64,000 nt of DNA from the NCBI GenBank assembly GCA_964581465.1, contig CAZOOP010000014.1, positions 1 to 64,000 on the forward strand, given 5' to 3'. The translations under genes and the position numbers were made by a program. Below the pieces are notes generated by a model. The model had not been told where the DNA came from and did no database searches. It worked only from the letters and a program-made list of their open reading frames with translations. Every line of letters begins with the position of its first letter. The first letter of the stretch is position 1. Shown in pieces: positions 8,547 to 17,314 of this stretch. The stretch comes from WJMB01 sp964581465. Lineage in GTDB: Bacteria > RBG-13-66-14.

Positions 8547-9417
8547 CTGTTGTTTTTGTCCGTTATTTAGTGTTGCGTGAAGCCGGAGCCTTTCGAACCC
8601 AACCAAATTATTTCTGCTTATCTTGAGTGGCATGCTAAAAGCAGGCTATTGATTGGTTCAGCACCTGTAAATAGCTGGTCGACCTCACTTGTTGACGCCT
8701 TCCGACGAGTGTTTATCGAGCCCCCACTCGATGCGGCTCCCGATGGTTACAAATGCTGGTCCTGTTTCTTGTCCAGTTTCTTGTGTTGATCCAATTCTTC
8801 ATATCATTTTCGTTCGCCGCCCTCGGTTTTATTGACTTGAGGATTTTTTTAATGTACGGTTTTCCAGCTAGATAAGACTCTCTCGACTCTACGGCAACCA
8901 GGCCGTTCACTCAGACTGTCCATTCAGACGCTTCAAGGAGAAGCTTCCACGGGACAGCTCATCGGTAGCGTTTCATCGTCGGTTAATCGGCTGTAAATGG
9001 TCGATGGCTTGCCGACTGCTTCGGTGACACATAAACGCTAACCAAAACAGGTTTCTAGTTTCGCGCCATAGTCCATAGAAAGCGCAACGCTACAGCCGAT
9101 GAACCCCGTCAAGCGGCTTCTCCCAACAGTTTTTGTTTATTGTTGGAACGGTACCGGAAGCGAGCGCCTCATCGGGGTGCTCTATGGGATTCTCCACTGA
9201 GTCTGCGACCGGTCTGTTTCCTTTTTACCTTCCAGTTTTGATGTCACTCCCGGCCCGCCACGGTACGGCATGGGTTGCCCGGCGATTCCGAGCAATCCCG
9301 AGCGGAGGCCCCTCGGTAGACGCACCTGCCGAGTCCCGGCACCGCAAGCAATCCCGACCGCTGGAAACGGGCTACAACGCCTTTATCTGATGGCGCACGT
9401 CTCCGTCTCCGCCTTGG
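8547..9417. other. Long spacer upstream of the RNase G gene, mostly unexplained
   Basis: About 870 bp. No ORF looks real: those present lack coding character. I could not align it to families A-D, though base composition is similar, so it may be older eroded repeats. The last 170 bp become GC-rich and probably form the 5' leader of the RNase G gene. Confidence 0.4.
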
Positions 9418-9452
9418 GACCCGCCCGTCCACCGCACCACGGACGGCGGGTC
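9418..9452 (+). promoter_or_regulatory. Leader hairpin upstream of the RNase E/G gene
   Basis: GACCCGCCCGTCC (9418-9430) can pair with GGACGGCGGGTC (9441-9452), with one bulged base and about a 10-nt loop, 47 bp before the TTG start. It is not followed by a T tract, so it is not a simple terminator. RNase E genes in enteric bacteria are controlled through 5' leader structures; a similar role here is only an inference. Confidence 0.35.
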
Positions 9453-9498
9453 TATTCGTCGTGCGACGGAAGCGTCCATCCATCCACCGAGGTTTTCA

Positions 9499-11088
9499 TT
9501 GAAGAAGGAAATACTGGTCAACGTCACTCCGCTGGAGACGCGGGTGGCCTCCCTAGAGGACGGCCGTCTGGTGGAGATCATGACCGAGGGCGCGGGCTCC
9601 TCCCGCATCGTCGGCAACATCTACAAGGGTAGGGTCAGCGAGATACTGCCGGGCCTGCAGGCCGCCTTCATCGATATCGGGCTGGACCGCAACGCCTTCC
9701 TCCACGTCGAGGACCTGGTCACCGACGCCCACGACATCGGTAACTTTCTCGACAAGGATTACCACCACAACCACAAGCGCGGCAACCTGCCCTCCATCGA
9801 GAAGATCCTCAACAAGGGCCAGGACATCCTGGTCCAGATCACCAAGGAGCCCATCGGCAAGAAGGGACCCCGGGCCACCGCCAACATCACCCTGGCCGGA
9901 CGCTTTCTGGTGCTGATGCCCTACGCCGACCATATCGGCGTCAGCCGCAAGATATCCTCCTCCTCCGAGCGCAACAGGCTGCGCAAGCTCGTCAAGGGCC
10001 TGCGCACCGGCGACTCGGGTTTTATTATCCGCACCGTGGGCGAGGGCGCCACCAAACGTCAAATGCGCACCGAGATGCGTTACCTCAAGCGCCTGGCCCG
10101 GGACATCGTCCGCCGGGCCAGGAAAGAGGAAGCCCCCTGCCTGGCCTACGACGACCTGGGCCTGGTGCTCTCCCTAATCCGCGACGTGGTCTCCGATGAA
10201 ATCGACAATCTGGTCATCGACGACCGCAAGGTCTACAATCGGGTCAAGGACTTCGCCCGCAAAGTGGCCACCGACATCAGCGCCCGTGTCGAGTACTACT
10301 CGGGCAAGTACCCCATCTTCGAAGCCTACGACGTCCAGCGCGATATCGAACGCCTCACCCACCGGCGGGCCTGGCTCAGGTCCGGCGGCTACATCGTCAT
10401 CGAGCAGACCGAGGCCCTGATCTCCATCGACGTCAACACCGGCAAGTACGTCGGCAAGAGCAACCTGGAGAAGACGGTCTACGAGACCAATCTGGAGGCC
10501 GCCGAGGAAATCGCCCGCCAACTGCGCCTACGCGACATGGGCGGGATCATCATTATCGACTTCATCGACATGGAGGTGCACAAGCACCGCGAGCACGTCG
10601 TGCGCAAGCTCAACCAAGCCCTCGCCAACGACCGCTCCAAAACACGGGTGCGCAAGATGAGCGATCTGGGCCTGGTCGAAATGACCCGCAAGCGGGTGCG
10701 GCGCAGCGTCACCGCCCAGATGACCAGCAAATGTCCCTGCTGCGAGGGCACCGGCCTGGTACTCTCCGAACGGCCCCTCGTCACCAAGTGCCGCAGCACC
10801 CTCAAGCGCGGTCTCTCGAAGAGCGAATCCAACCGCCTCCAACTGCTCTGCAACCCCCACGTGGCCCAACTGCTCAAGTCCCGCTACCAAGACGTGCTGG
10901 ATCACCTCGCCGCCGAATACGACCGCCAGATAATCATCCAGACAAACCCCACCATGCCCCTGGACCGGCTCGAGGTCAAGGACCTCAAGGACACCCGCAA
11001 ACAAGCCCGGAGCCCTCGACGACGAGGCCGACGCCCAACCAAGGACAAAGGTCGGAAGGACCAGAGTCGGGAGAAGACGGGCTCATGA
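9499..11088 (+). CDS. rng: Ribonuclease E/G family endoribonuclease (RNase G type)
   Basis: A 529-residue single-strand endoribonuclease for RNA turnover and rRNA 5'-end processing. It opens with the typical MKKEILVNVTPLETRVA, then an S1 domain (about 37-125, IVGNIYKGRVSEILPGLQAAFIDIG), the RNase H-like/DNase I-like catalytic core with the Mg-binding aspartates in SIDVNTGKY (about 313) and IIIDFIDM (about 354), and the Zn-link motif CPCCEGTG (about 415). There is no long disordered degradosome arm, so it is RNase G-like in length. The start is TTG preceded by GAGG. The last 30 residues are very basic. It overlaps the next gene by 4 bp (ATGA). Confidence 0.93.
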   Translation: MKKEILVNVTPLETRVASLEDGRLVEIMTEGAGSSRIVGNIYKGRVSEILPGLQAAFIDIGLDRNAFLHVEDLVTDAHDIGNFLDKDYHHNHKRGNLPSIEKILNKGQDILVQITKEPIGKKGPRATANITLAGRFLVLMPYADHIGVSRKISSSSERNRLRKLVKGLRTGDSGFIIRTVGEGATKRQMRTEMRYLKRLARDIVRRARKEEAPCLAYDDLGLVLSLIRDVVSDEIDNLVIDDRKVYNRVKDFARKVATDISARVEYYSGKYPIFEAYDVQRDIERLTHRRAWLRSGGYIVIEQTEALISIDVNTGKYVGKSNLEKTVYETNLEAAEEIARQLRLRDMGGIIIIDFIDMEVHKHREHVVRKLNQALANDRSKTRVRKMSDLGLVEMTRKRVRRSVTAQMTSKCPCCEGTGLVLSERPLVTKCRSTLKRGLSKSESNRLQLLCNPHVAQLLKSRYQDVLDHLAAEYDRQIIIQTNPTMPLDRLEVKDLKDTRKQARSPRRRGRRPTKDKGRKDQSREKTGS

Positions 11089-11528
11089 CCGAGCTGCGGC
11101 CCCACCACGTCGTCTGTCTGGCCGCCTTCATCGGCCGGGGATACTCGCCCGAGTTCATCGAGGCCCTCCAGCGCCTGCAGGCGCTCTACCTGATCCCGGA
11201 AACCCGCGTTAGAATCGTCCAGGCTCCCGACGACGCCTGCCGGGCCTGTCCCAACCTCGAAGGCGTCCGCTGCGCCCTCGACGACCACGCCGTCGCCGTC
11301 CTCGATGAGCGGGTGCGCGTCGCCCTGTCCCTCGCCAATACCGAATACACCGCCGGCGAGCTCCACCGCCGCCTGGCGGACTACCTGACCGATCACAACC
11401 TCACCGAACTCTGTGGCGAGTGCCGCTGGCGCGACGTGGTCGACTGCGCGGCAGTCATCGACAAACGGCTAAACGAGCTTGGACCAGCCTGTGTTGCCCA
11501 ACGGCCGAGACCGCGGTTCGGAAGATGA
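11085..11528 (+). CDS. DUF1284 family cysteine-rich protein
   Basis: 147 residues. The start ATG at 11085 overlaps the RNase G stop (ATGA). The frame is open further upstream inside the RNase gene, but the family begins at LRPHHVVCLAAFIGRGYSPE, which matches this start. Cysteines occur as CRACPNLEGVRC (about 46-57) and LCGECRWRDVVDC (about 110-123), compatible with a metal or Fe-S site. DUF1284 has no proven function. Coupling to an RNase is notable but may be positional only. A long inverted repeat starts 15 bp downstream. Confidence 0.8.
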   Translation: MTELRPHHVVCLAAFIGRGYSPEFIEALQRLQALYLIPETRVRIVQAPDDACRACPNLEGVRCALDDHAVAVLDERVRVALSLANTEYTAGELHRRLADYLTDHNLTELCGECRWRDVVDCAAVIDKRLNELGPACVAQRPRPRFGR

Positions 11529-11543
11529 CAGTCCGTTTCACGC

Positions 11544-11632
11544 GGCGGCTTTGGCACATTTCTTGCGGAATCGAACGTGACTCGCGCGGTAACACCGCCC
11601 CGCCCTGCTGCAAGAAATGTGCCAAAGCCGCC
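11544..11632. repeat. Long inverted repeat with sigma-54-like arms, copy 1 (short type)
   Basis: Perfect 23-bp arms (11544-11566 and 11610-11632) around a 43-nt centre. Each arm contains TTTGGCACATTTCTTGC, with GG and GC separated by exactly 10 bp as in sigma-54 promoters, the two facing inward. It lies 15 bp after the DUF1284 stop codon. No T tract follows. The centre is homologous, in inverted orientation, to that of the copy at 49169 (both 43 nt; AGCAGGGCGGG shared). Confidence 0.85.
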
Positions 11633-11752
11633 CCGCGCATCCGGCGATAACGATTATTGAACGATGTCGCCGCGGTCTCGGCCTCGTCCAGGAGTGTCCG
11701 TCCCGCAGCCATGCTCAGCCCTTGAACACCAAGTCCCGGGTTAGACCAAACT

Positions 11753-13561
11753 ATGCCTGAACCAACGGCCGGAAGAGACGCGTTGCATCCCAAAAGCGAG
11801 CGCGGCGTGGCCTTGGCCATGGCCTTGATCGTCCTGGCGGTGCTCTCCACCCTGGCGGCCCTACTGCTTGCTCTGGCGCACTATGAGACGTCCTCGGCGG
11901 CGGACACCCGCCTGGCGATCCAGTGCGAAGCCTTGGCCGAGTCGGGCTGGAATCTGGCCTTCCGCGAGCTTGCCGGGACGCGCTTCGACGGCAGCTCGAC
12001 CCACCTGCTGGACGCCGATGGCCGTCTGGTTCCCAACACCGAACAACCTTTGATCCCGGCAATCGTCAGCCCCCTATCCGGCGAGGTCGTCGCGGTTATC
12101 GACGACGAGGGTGACGACGAGGGCCTGCTGCGCAACCTGGACGACGGGGCCTACGTCTGGAGTTGGGCTCCCGGCGACGCCCACGGGAACCTTTCCGGCG
12201 CCGGGGTGCCCGAGGAGCTGCGCATCAAGGTGTATTATAACGACGAGAACCGGCTCAGCTTCAGCATCCTCGTCGAGGCCGTCCTGACCACGCCGACGAA
12301 CCCGGTAATCCGCAAGCTGCTGGTCAGCGGCCGCACCCAGCCCCTGGAGCAGTACGTGCTCTTCTCGGCGGCCGATCTGGCCCTGGCCGGCGAGGCCGAC
12401 CGACTGGTCGACGGCGCCGTGCACGCCAACGGCGATGTTTTCATCCAGCCGGAGAACGCCCTGGTCAGGCTGGCGGGGGAGCGCCTGACCGCCGGCGGCC
12501 GCCTGCTGCGCCTGCGCGACGCCTGGGAACGGGAGAACCTGGCCGGCGAGGTGATCGTGGAACTGACCGACGAGGAGGGCGAACCCGAGGACATCCTCTG
12601 GTTCACCGAGCCGCCCTTCGACTCCGAGCATCTCGAGGAGGCCGAAGGCTACGCCTTCTACGACAACGATCCCACCAACAACATCATCGGCTGCCAAGAG
12701 CTCTTCCGCGGCACCATTCGCGACGGCTACATGGGTACAGGCGATTTCCAGGCACCCTACCTGGCCGACGCCGCTTGGTTACGCGCCCGGGCCGACCTGG
12801 CCTTCGTCCGCGACGGCGCCGTGATCAGTTGCTTCGATCCCGAGGGGGTCTATCAGGCCGCCCCGCTGGAAGCCGTGAGTTACGTCCCCTTCGTCAACCC
12901 GGCCACGGGCTACAGCGGCGAGCTGATCGAGCTGGACCTGGCCCGGCTGGCCGATCCCAACGGCGACGGCGAGGGCGACGACTCCCTCTGGCCCGCCGGA
13001 GGCATCCTCTTCATCGAGGGCGACTGCCGGCTGCGCGGCCTGCGCTCCTTGCCCGCCGAGCTGGTCGTGCTGACCGACGGCAGCCTCTACACCGTCGGCG
13101 ACGTCAACGTCGAGGCTCCGCGCCACCTTTCCTTGGTCGCACCACTGGGGCGGGTCTGGCACCTGAGTGAAAACTGGGACGACGCCGCGGCGGTCCAGCC
13201 CGTTAATGCCCGACCCGCCGCCGACACCCGGATCATCGCCGTCATCGCCGACGGCGCGCCGCTGATCGAGGAGCAGAACTACGTCGGCGGCGAGGGTACC
13301 GCCCCGGCGGCCGCGCTGCACCTGCTCGAGGACTGGACCGGCCGAACCCTGCGCCTGGAGGGCTGCATCCTGCACCTGCGTACGGCCTCGATGGCGCCCC
13401 TGGGCGAAGCCCCGGGCGAGAGCGAGCTGGCCTGGCTCACCGCCGAGGCGTACGCGCCGCCCCGCCTCGAGCTTGTCTACGATCGCCGCCTGGAGACCGA
13501 GCGCGGTCCCTTCCCGCTCACCGGCGCCCGGATCATCGCCTGGCAACGTTTGAGCGACTAG
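11753..13561 (+). CDS. PilX-like type IV pilus protein with DUF4900-like region
   Basis: 602 residues. After a short cytoplasmic leader comes a pilin-like segment, ERGVALAMALIVLAVLSTLA (about 16-35), like the PilX_N family: a Gly-containing processing site followed by the long hydrophobic helix of minor pilins. The large extracytoplasmic part contains VDGAVHANGDVFI (about 222), resembling DUF4900, which often follows such pilin helices. PilX-type minor pilins prime pilus assembly or modulate retraction and adhesion. No other pilus genes are in the window. The glutamate usual at position +5 of mature pilins is absent, as in several PilX proteins. Confidence 0.65.
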   Translation: MPEPTAGRDALHPKSERGVALAMALIVLAVLSTLAALLLALAHYETSSAADTRLAIQCEALAESGWNLAFRELAGTRFDGSSTHLLDADGRLVPNTEQPLIPAIVSPLSGEVVAVIDDEGDDEGLLRNLDDGAYVWSWAPGDAHGNLSGAGVPEELRIKVYYNDENRLSFSILVEAVLTTPTNPVIRKLLVSGRTQPLEQYVLFSAADLALAGEADRLVDGAVHANGDVFIQPENALVRLAGERLTAGGRLLRLRDAWERENLAGEVIVELTDEEGEPEDILWFTEPPFDSEHLEEAEGYAFYDNDPTNNIIGCQELFRGTIRDGYMGTGDFQAPYLADAAWLRARADLAFVRDGAVISCFDPEGVYQAAPLEAVSYVPFVNPATGYSGELIELDLARLADPNGDGEGDDSLWPAGGILFIEGDCRLRGLRSLPAELVVLTDGSLYTVGDVNVEAPRHLSLVAPLGRVWHLSENWDDAAAVQPVNARPAADTRIIAVIADGAPLIEEQNYVGGEGTAPAAALHLLEDWTGRTLRLEGCILHLRTASMAPLGEAPGESELAWLTAEAYAPPRLELVYDRRLETERGPFPLTGARIIAWQRLSD

Positions 13562-13622
13562 TGCGGCCTTGTTGAACCCACCGTCGGCCGGTTCAGTCCA
13601 CCGGTCCAATCGAGGGGGGACG

Positions 13623-14606
13623 TTGCTCAAGACGCTCCGCTTGATCGCGCCGCTGGTCCTCCCGCTGTCGGTGGCCGCCGCCTCGCTGGCCTACGTCGCC
13701 GAGGGTGGCGCGGGTCCCCGGATCGTTATTCTCGATATCGAGGACGCCGAGGACGCCTCCGAGACGCTGATCCTGGATTCAGCCGACCGGCCCGCCTGGA
13801 GCCCCGACGGATCCCGGCTGGCCTATAGCGGCAACGATCAGAACCGCGAAGCGCTCTACGTCGTCGATCTTTTCAACCTCGAAAACACCGCCGATCCCAT
13901 CCCGCGCGTCCTGGCGCTGACCGACGGCTCGCCGGTCTGGAGTCCCGACGGCCGCCGGATCGCCTTCGCCGACAACCGAGGCGATGACGCCCGGCTGCGC
14001 CTGATCGATCTCGACGGCGACGCGGAGCACGAGCTCAGCGGACAGGCCTATCAGATCCCGCCGTGGAGCGTCGCCTGGAGCCCCGACGGAACCCGACTGG
14101 CCTTCACCAGGCTGACCGATTGCGAGGATCCGCAGATCCACGTCATCAACGTCAACAGCGGTGTCGTCGGCGGTGTCATCGGCGGAAACGAGCGGCGCCT
14201 GACCGACGACGGCTGGCACGTCGTCTACGACTGGAGCGACGCCGGTCTGCTCCACACCCGCGACGCCGACATCTACCTGCTGGATCCGGACTCGGGCGAG
14301 ACGCGCCGCCTGACCAACAGCGGCTACTTCTGGAATCCCGCCCTAAGCCCCGGCGGCGAAAGCGTCGTCTTCAACAGCACCTACCACCTCTATCTGCTGG
14401 ACGTCGCCGAGGGAACCGTGCAACAGCTAACCAGCCGGGGACGCAACAACCAGCCCGTCTGGAGCCCCGACGGCGAGAGTATCGCCTTCGTCTCCGACCG
14501 CGACGGCGACCGGGAGATATGGATCATCGACGCCGACGGGGGGAACCCGCGTCAAGTGACCGACAACACGAACGACGATCACAGCCCCACCTGGCGACCG
14601 GAGTAG
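13623..14606 (+). CDS. TolB-like beta-propeller protein (PD40 repeats), exported
   Basis: 327 residues from a TTG start at 13623, chosen because GAGGGGGGA precedes it and the protein then opens with a clean signal peptide (LIAPLVLPLSVAAASLAYVA). It has about six repeats of the WSPDG type: RPAWSPDGSRLAYSG, SPVWSPDGRRIAFAD, SVAWSPDGTRLAFTR, NPALSPGGESVVFNS, QPVWSPDGESIAFVS and SPTWRPE at the end. This is a complete six-blade WD40-like/TolB C-terminal propeller with no N-terminal TolB domain. It probably has a periplasmic binding or scaffold role. It follows the PilX-like gene by 61 bp. Confidence 0.75.
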   Translation: MLKTLRLIAPLVLPLSVAAASLAYVAEGGAGPRIVILDIEDAEDASETLILDSADRPAWSPDGSRLAYSGNDQNREALYVVDLFNLENTADPIPRVLALTDGSPVWSPDGRRIAFADNRGDDARLRLIDLDGDAEHELSGQAYQIPPWSVAWSPDGTRLAFTRLTDCEDPQIHVINVNSGVVGGVIGGNERRLTDDGWHVVYDWSDAGLLHTRDADIYLLDPDSGETRRLTNSGYFWNPALSPGGESVVFNSTYHLYLLDVAEGTVQQLTSRGRNNQPVWSPDGESIAFVSDRDGDREIWIIDADGGNPRQVTDNTNDDHSPTWRPE

Positions 14607-14639
14607 GTCCGCCCACCGGAGACGTTTCGAATAACAATA

Positions 14640-14999
14640 GGCATCCCACACGATCCCGGACCAGCCAACTCCGTCTCGAAACACCGACCCACTTCGAAAA
14701 AGCGGCCGATACGAGGCTATGTCGAAGAAAGTATTCCTGCCGCCTATCCAAACGCAGCGATAATTCGTTGTAAGCGCTAGTTGGAAGACCGCTTAGGATC
14801 GATAATGCGCCAAAGTGACCAATTGCGCCAAGCAGTTGGTTTTGAGCGCCGAGACGTCAAAACGGGTATCCTATGAATGTGCACAATCCACGTGCCAGCC
14901 ACCAACAACTCGCTCGATGTGTAATCCTGTTATTCTCCTAGCCACTTTTAACTAAATGACATCCAGTAATGCTGTGATCCATTGTCCCCAAGTGATCCC
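14640..14999 (+). mobile_element. Family B repeat with perfect 8-bp target-site duplication
   Basis: A 360-bp copy flanked by identical 8-mers, taacaata at 14632-14639 and 15000-15007. Termini are GGCATCCCACACGATCCCGG on the left and, read inward from the right, GGGATCACTTGGGGAC. It is the cleanest evidence that these repeats are inserted units. It sits between the propeller gene and rph, ending 32 bp before the rph start codon. No ORF. Confidence 0.92.
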
Positions 15000-15031
15000 T
15001 AACAATAAAAAACGCGACCTGAAGGAGTGAC

Positions 15032-15760
15032 GTGCCCCTACGCTACGACAACCGCAAGCCCGCAGACCTGCGCGAGGTCAAGTTCACCCGCGAGTACATC
15101 GAGCACGCCGAAGGCTCCGTGCTGGTCGAGTTCGGCAAGACCCGGCTTATCTGCACCGCCACGGTGGGCGAGGGCGTGCCCTCCTGGCTCAAGGGCTCGG
15201 GTCGGGGCTGGGTGACCGCCGAGTACGACATGCTGCCCCGGGCCACCAGCCGCCGCAACACCCGCGATGTCTTCAAGGGCCAGATGAGCGGCCGCTCGAT
15301 GGAGATCGGCCGCTTGATCGGCCGCAGCCTGCGCGCCGTGACCAAACTCGACAAGCTGGGTGAGCGCACCATTACCGTGGACTGCGACGTGATCAGCGCC
15401 GACGGCGGCACGCGCACCGCGGCGATCACCGGCGGCTTCCTGGCCCTGCATGACGCACTGGCCTGGCTCGGCGGCGGCAAGCAGACCGGCGCCCTGCCCC
15501 TGGACGACCACGTGGCCGCGGTCAGCGTCGGCTACGTCCACGGCGAGCTGCTGTTGGACCTTTGCTACCGCGAGGATGTCTCCGCCGATGTGGACTGCAC
15601 CATCGTGATGACGGGCAAGGACAAGCTGATCGAGGTCCAGGCCACCGCCGAGGGCCGCCTCTACGATCGCGCCATGCTCGAGGATATCCTGGACCTGGGC
15701 TCCCGGGGCATCGACGAACTCATCGCCCTGCAGAAAGCCTCCCTGGATGAGGCCGAGTAA
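15032..15760 (+). CDS. rph: Ribonuclease PH
   Basis: A 242-residue phosphorolytic 3'-5' exoribonuclease that trims tRNA 3' ends. It opens LRYDNRKPADLREVKFTREY, then VLVEFGKTRLICTATV and GWVTAEYDMLPRATSRRN (phosphate/RNA-binding region), the RSLRAVTKLDKLGERTI segment and the IQVQATAEG-like stretch EVQATAEGRLYDRAML. Length is normal for the family. The start is GTG with AAGGAG seven bases upstream. A family B element ends 32 bp upstream, so its promoter must lie in or across that element. It overlaps the next gene by 1 bp (TAATG). Confidence 0.95.
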   Translation: MPLRYDNRKPADLREVKFTREYIEHAEGSVLVEFGKTRLICTATVGEGVPSWLKGSGRGWVTAEYDMLPRATSRRNTRDVFKGQMSGRSMEIGRLIGRSLRAVTKLDKLGERTITVDCDVISADGGTRTAAITGGFLALHDALAWLGGGKQTGALPLDDHVAAVSVGYVHGELLLDLCYREDVSADVDCTIVMTGKDKLIEVQATAEGRLYDRAMLEDILDLGSRGIDELIALQKASLDEAE

Positions 15761-16281
15761 TGGAACGACCGACGCCCGCAGAGACAACCGCGACGACGGG
15801 GGAAGCCGAAGAGGGCCGCGTCCTCGCCTGGTCCGTCTTTCCGGCCACCCTGTACCTCTGGCGCTCCCTGGCCGGGCTGGCTGTCATCGCCCTGACCGTG
15901 GTCTTCCTCTCCTACTACGCCGGCGGGCCGCTGATCGGCGCCGCCGCCGGGCTGCTGCTCTTCCTGATGCTCCACGATTCCTACCTGCCCACCAGCTACC
16001 GCCTCGACGAACGCGGCGTGGTTCGCCGGCGCCTGTTCTTCAAAAAGCGCCGACCCTGGAGCGACTTCAAGTGCTTCTACTGCGACCGCTTCGGGATGAT
16101 GCTCTCCACCCGGGAGCGGCCCACCCGGCTGGACACCTGGCGCGGGATGTCGCTGTGGTTCCCCAACGATGAGCGCGCCGCCGAGCGCGGCGAGCCGGAC
16201 CGCCAGGCCATCAAGGCCTTCGTCGCCGAGCGCGTACCGCCCTACCGCCCGCCCGTGGACCACCGCGAACTGCTGGGCTGA
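15760..16281 (+). CDS. Two-TM membrane protein of unknown function
   Basis: 173 residues, coupled to rph by a TAATG overlap. Two membrane helices (about 33-56 and 60-75) are followed by a soluble region, YRLDERGVVRRRLFFKKRRPWSDFKCFYCDRFGMML, whose strand pattern resembles bacterial PH-like (bPH) domains found behind two helices. That resemblance is weak and I would not assign the family. Cotranscription with rph does not by itself suggest a function. A good terminator follows 53 bp downstream. Confidence 0.6.
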   Translation: MERPTPAETTATTGEAEEGRVLAWSVFPATLYLWRSLAGLAVIALTVVFLSYYAGGPLIGAAAGLLLFLMLHDSYLPTSYRLDERGVVRRRLFFKKRRPWSDFKCFYCDRFGMMLSTRERPTRLDTWRGMSLWFPNDERAAERGEPDRQAIKAFVAERVPPYRPPVDHRELLG

Positions 16282-16333
16282 GAGGTTCACCGGTTGCCCC
16301 CGCATCAACCAGTCTCTCCAAATCCGTAAAACG

Positions 16334-16362
16334 AACGGACCCACGGGGTCCGTTTTCATTTT
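16334..16362 (+). terminator. Intrinsic terminator after rph operon
   Basis: A 9-bp stem AACGGACCC / GGGTCCGTT (16334-16342, 16346-16354), 3-nt loop, followed by TTCATTTTC. Confidence 0.85.
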
Positions 16363-16513
16363 CAGAGTAGTGTTGTCTACCAGAGTCGGTTCGGCCTTGT
16401 AACTTGTCGTCAAACTCCGGATTGGTTTAGCTGCCTTGCCGATGATGTAACCTGACAAAGGCTTTGGGAGTTGGCGTAAAAAGCTGGAAGCCGTCGTGAT
16501 TGGTATTGTATCA
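16363..16513. other. Spacer between terminator and repeat island
   Basis: No gene or repeat family recognised. Base composition already resembles the islands. Confidence 0.3.
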
Positions 16514-17190
16514 AGGATTATCACTCGCACCTGAGCCGAATCATCCAACTGATAGACCGTCATTCAGTGCTCAACTGCTAAAGACATCATGGAACGTGTT
16601 CGGACTAAATCAGGCTGATGGGGATCAACCTGCCGGGACGTTGTTGATTCCCTGAAGTACGCCTTCAAGAAGCAAGCGTTCATTTAGCATGGCCTTATTG
16701 CTTGATATTAAGATGCTTACGGCGATGGTTTCAATCAGCGGTCAGGGCAGATACTGGTCCGCTGGGATCTAGCATCGTTAAGGATCGCTCAGGATCAGGC
16801 CCGGATTCGCCGCCACGTTTCAACGGCCCGTTCTATGACAGATATCCGATGATCATCACCATAATTATCAACAGGATACAATCACAATCAGGTCCGGATA
16901 GGGTTTGCGATCCCTTGCCAAAATCGACGCCATTGTCATAACGCTGCTAGGTAGGGATGCGCTTTGACTGGCGTTATGTGCCGCCGGCAGCCGAAGGCTG
17001 TTGATCCGCTCGGGAGTCGATCACGCCGTGGGAGAAAAACCTGCCGATGATGCTCTATTGCTCGCGTTGGCAGCTTCGACCGTTGTCCGTCTTCCCTGGT
17101 TACCCCTCGTCGCGGGTAGTTACCAAGACCCCTTCTCGAGGCGGCTTTCCTGAGTTGCGAATACCTGTTTCGGTTTCTGGTGATGATCCC
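16514..17190 (+). mobile_element. Family D repeat interrupted by a family A repeat
   Basis: Left terminus AGGATTATCACTCGCACCTG, right terminus ...ctggtgatgatccc. Flanks are ttgtatca (16506-16513) and ttatatta (17191-17198), 6 of 8 identical with both differences transitions. The element is split by the family A copy at 16583-16914; without it and its duplicated target the unit is about 337 bp. The internal blocks atcgacgccattgtcat and gccgaaggctgttg match the other D copies. Confidence 0.8.
16583..16914 (+). mobile_element. Family A repeat nested inside family D
   Basis: A 332-bp copy from gacatcatggaacgtgttcg to gggtttgcgatccc. Target duplication ctgctaaa (16575-16582) / ttgccaaa (16915-16922), 6 of 8. 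Sequence on both sides belongs to one family D element, so this copy arrived second. Confidence 0.85.
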
Positions 17191-17314
17191 TTATATTACA
17201 ATGCTGCTTTGCCGTTAAGTGATCATAGGCGATATTTATTCACGCACGTCTAAGACTCCATTATGTTAATCCGGCAGGGGGTAACCGGCGGACGACGGCG
17301 TGACAACCGCTGCG

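Noticed and set aside
8547..9400. Short open frames of 60-85 codons in the island before RNase G
   Set aside because: No ribosome sites, no conserved motifs, low GC with no codon-position bias. The rest of the island is repeats.
10731..11084. Upstream extension of the DUF1284 gene inside the RNase G gene
   Set aside because: The family N-terminus begins at ATG 11085 with an ATGA overlap; the extension is out-of-frame RNase G sequence.
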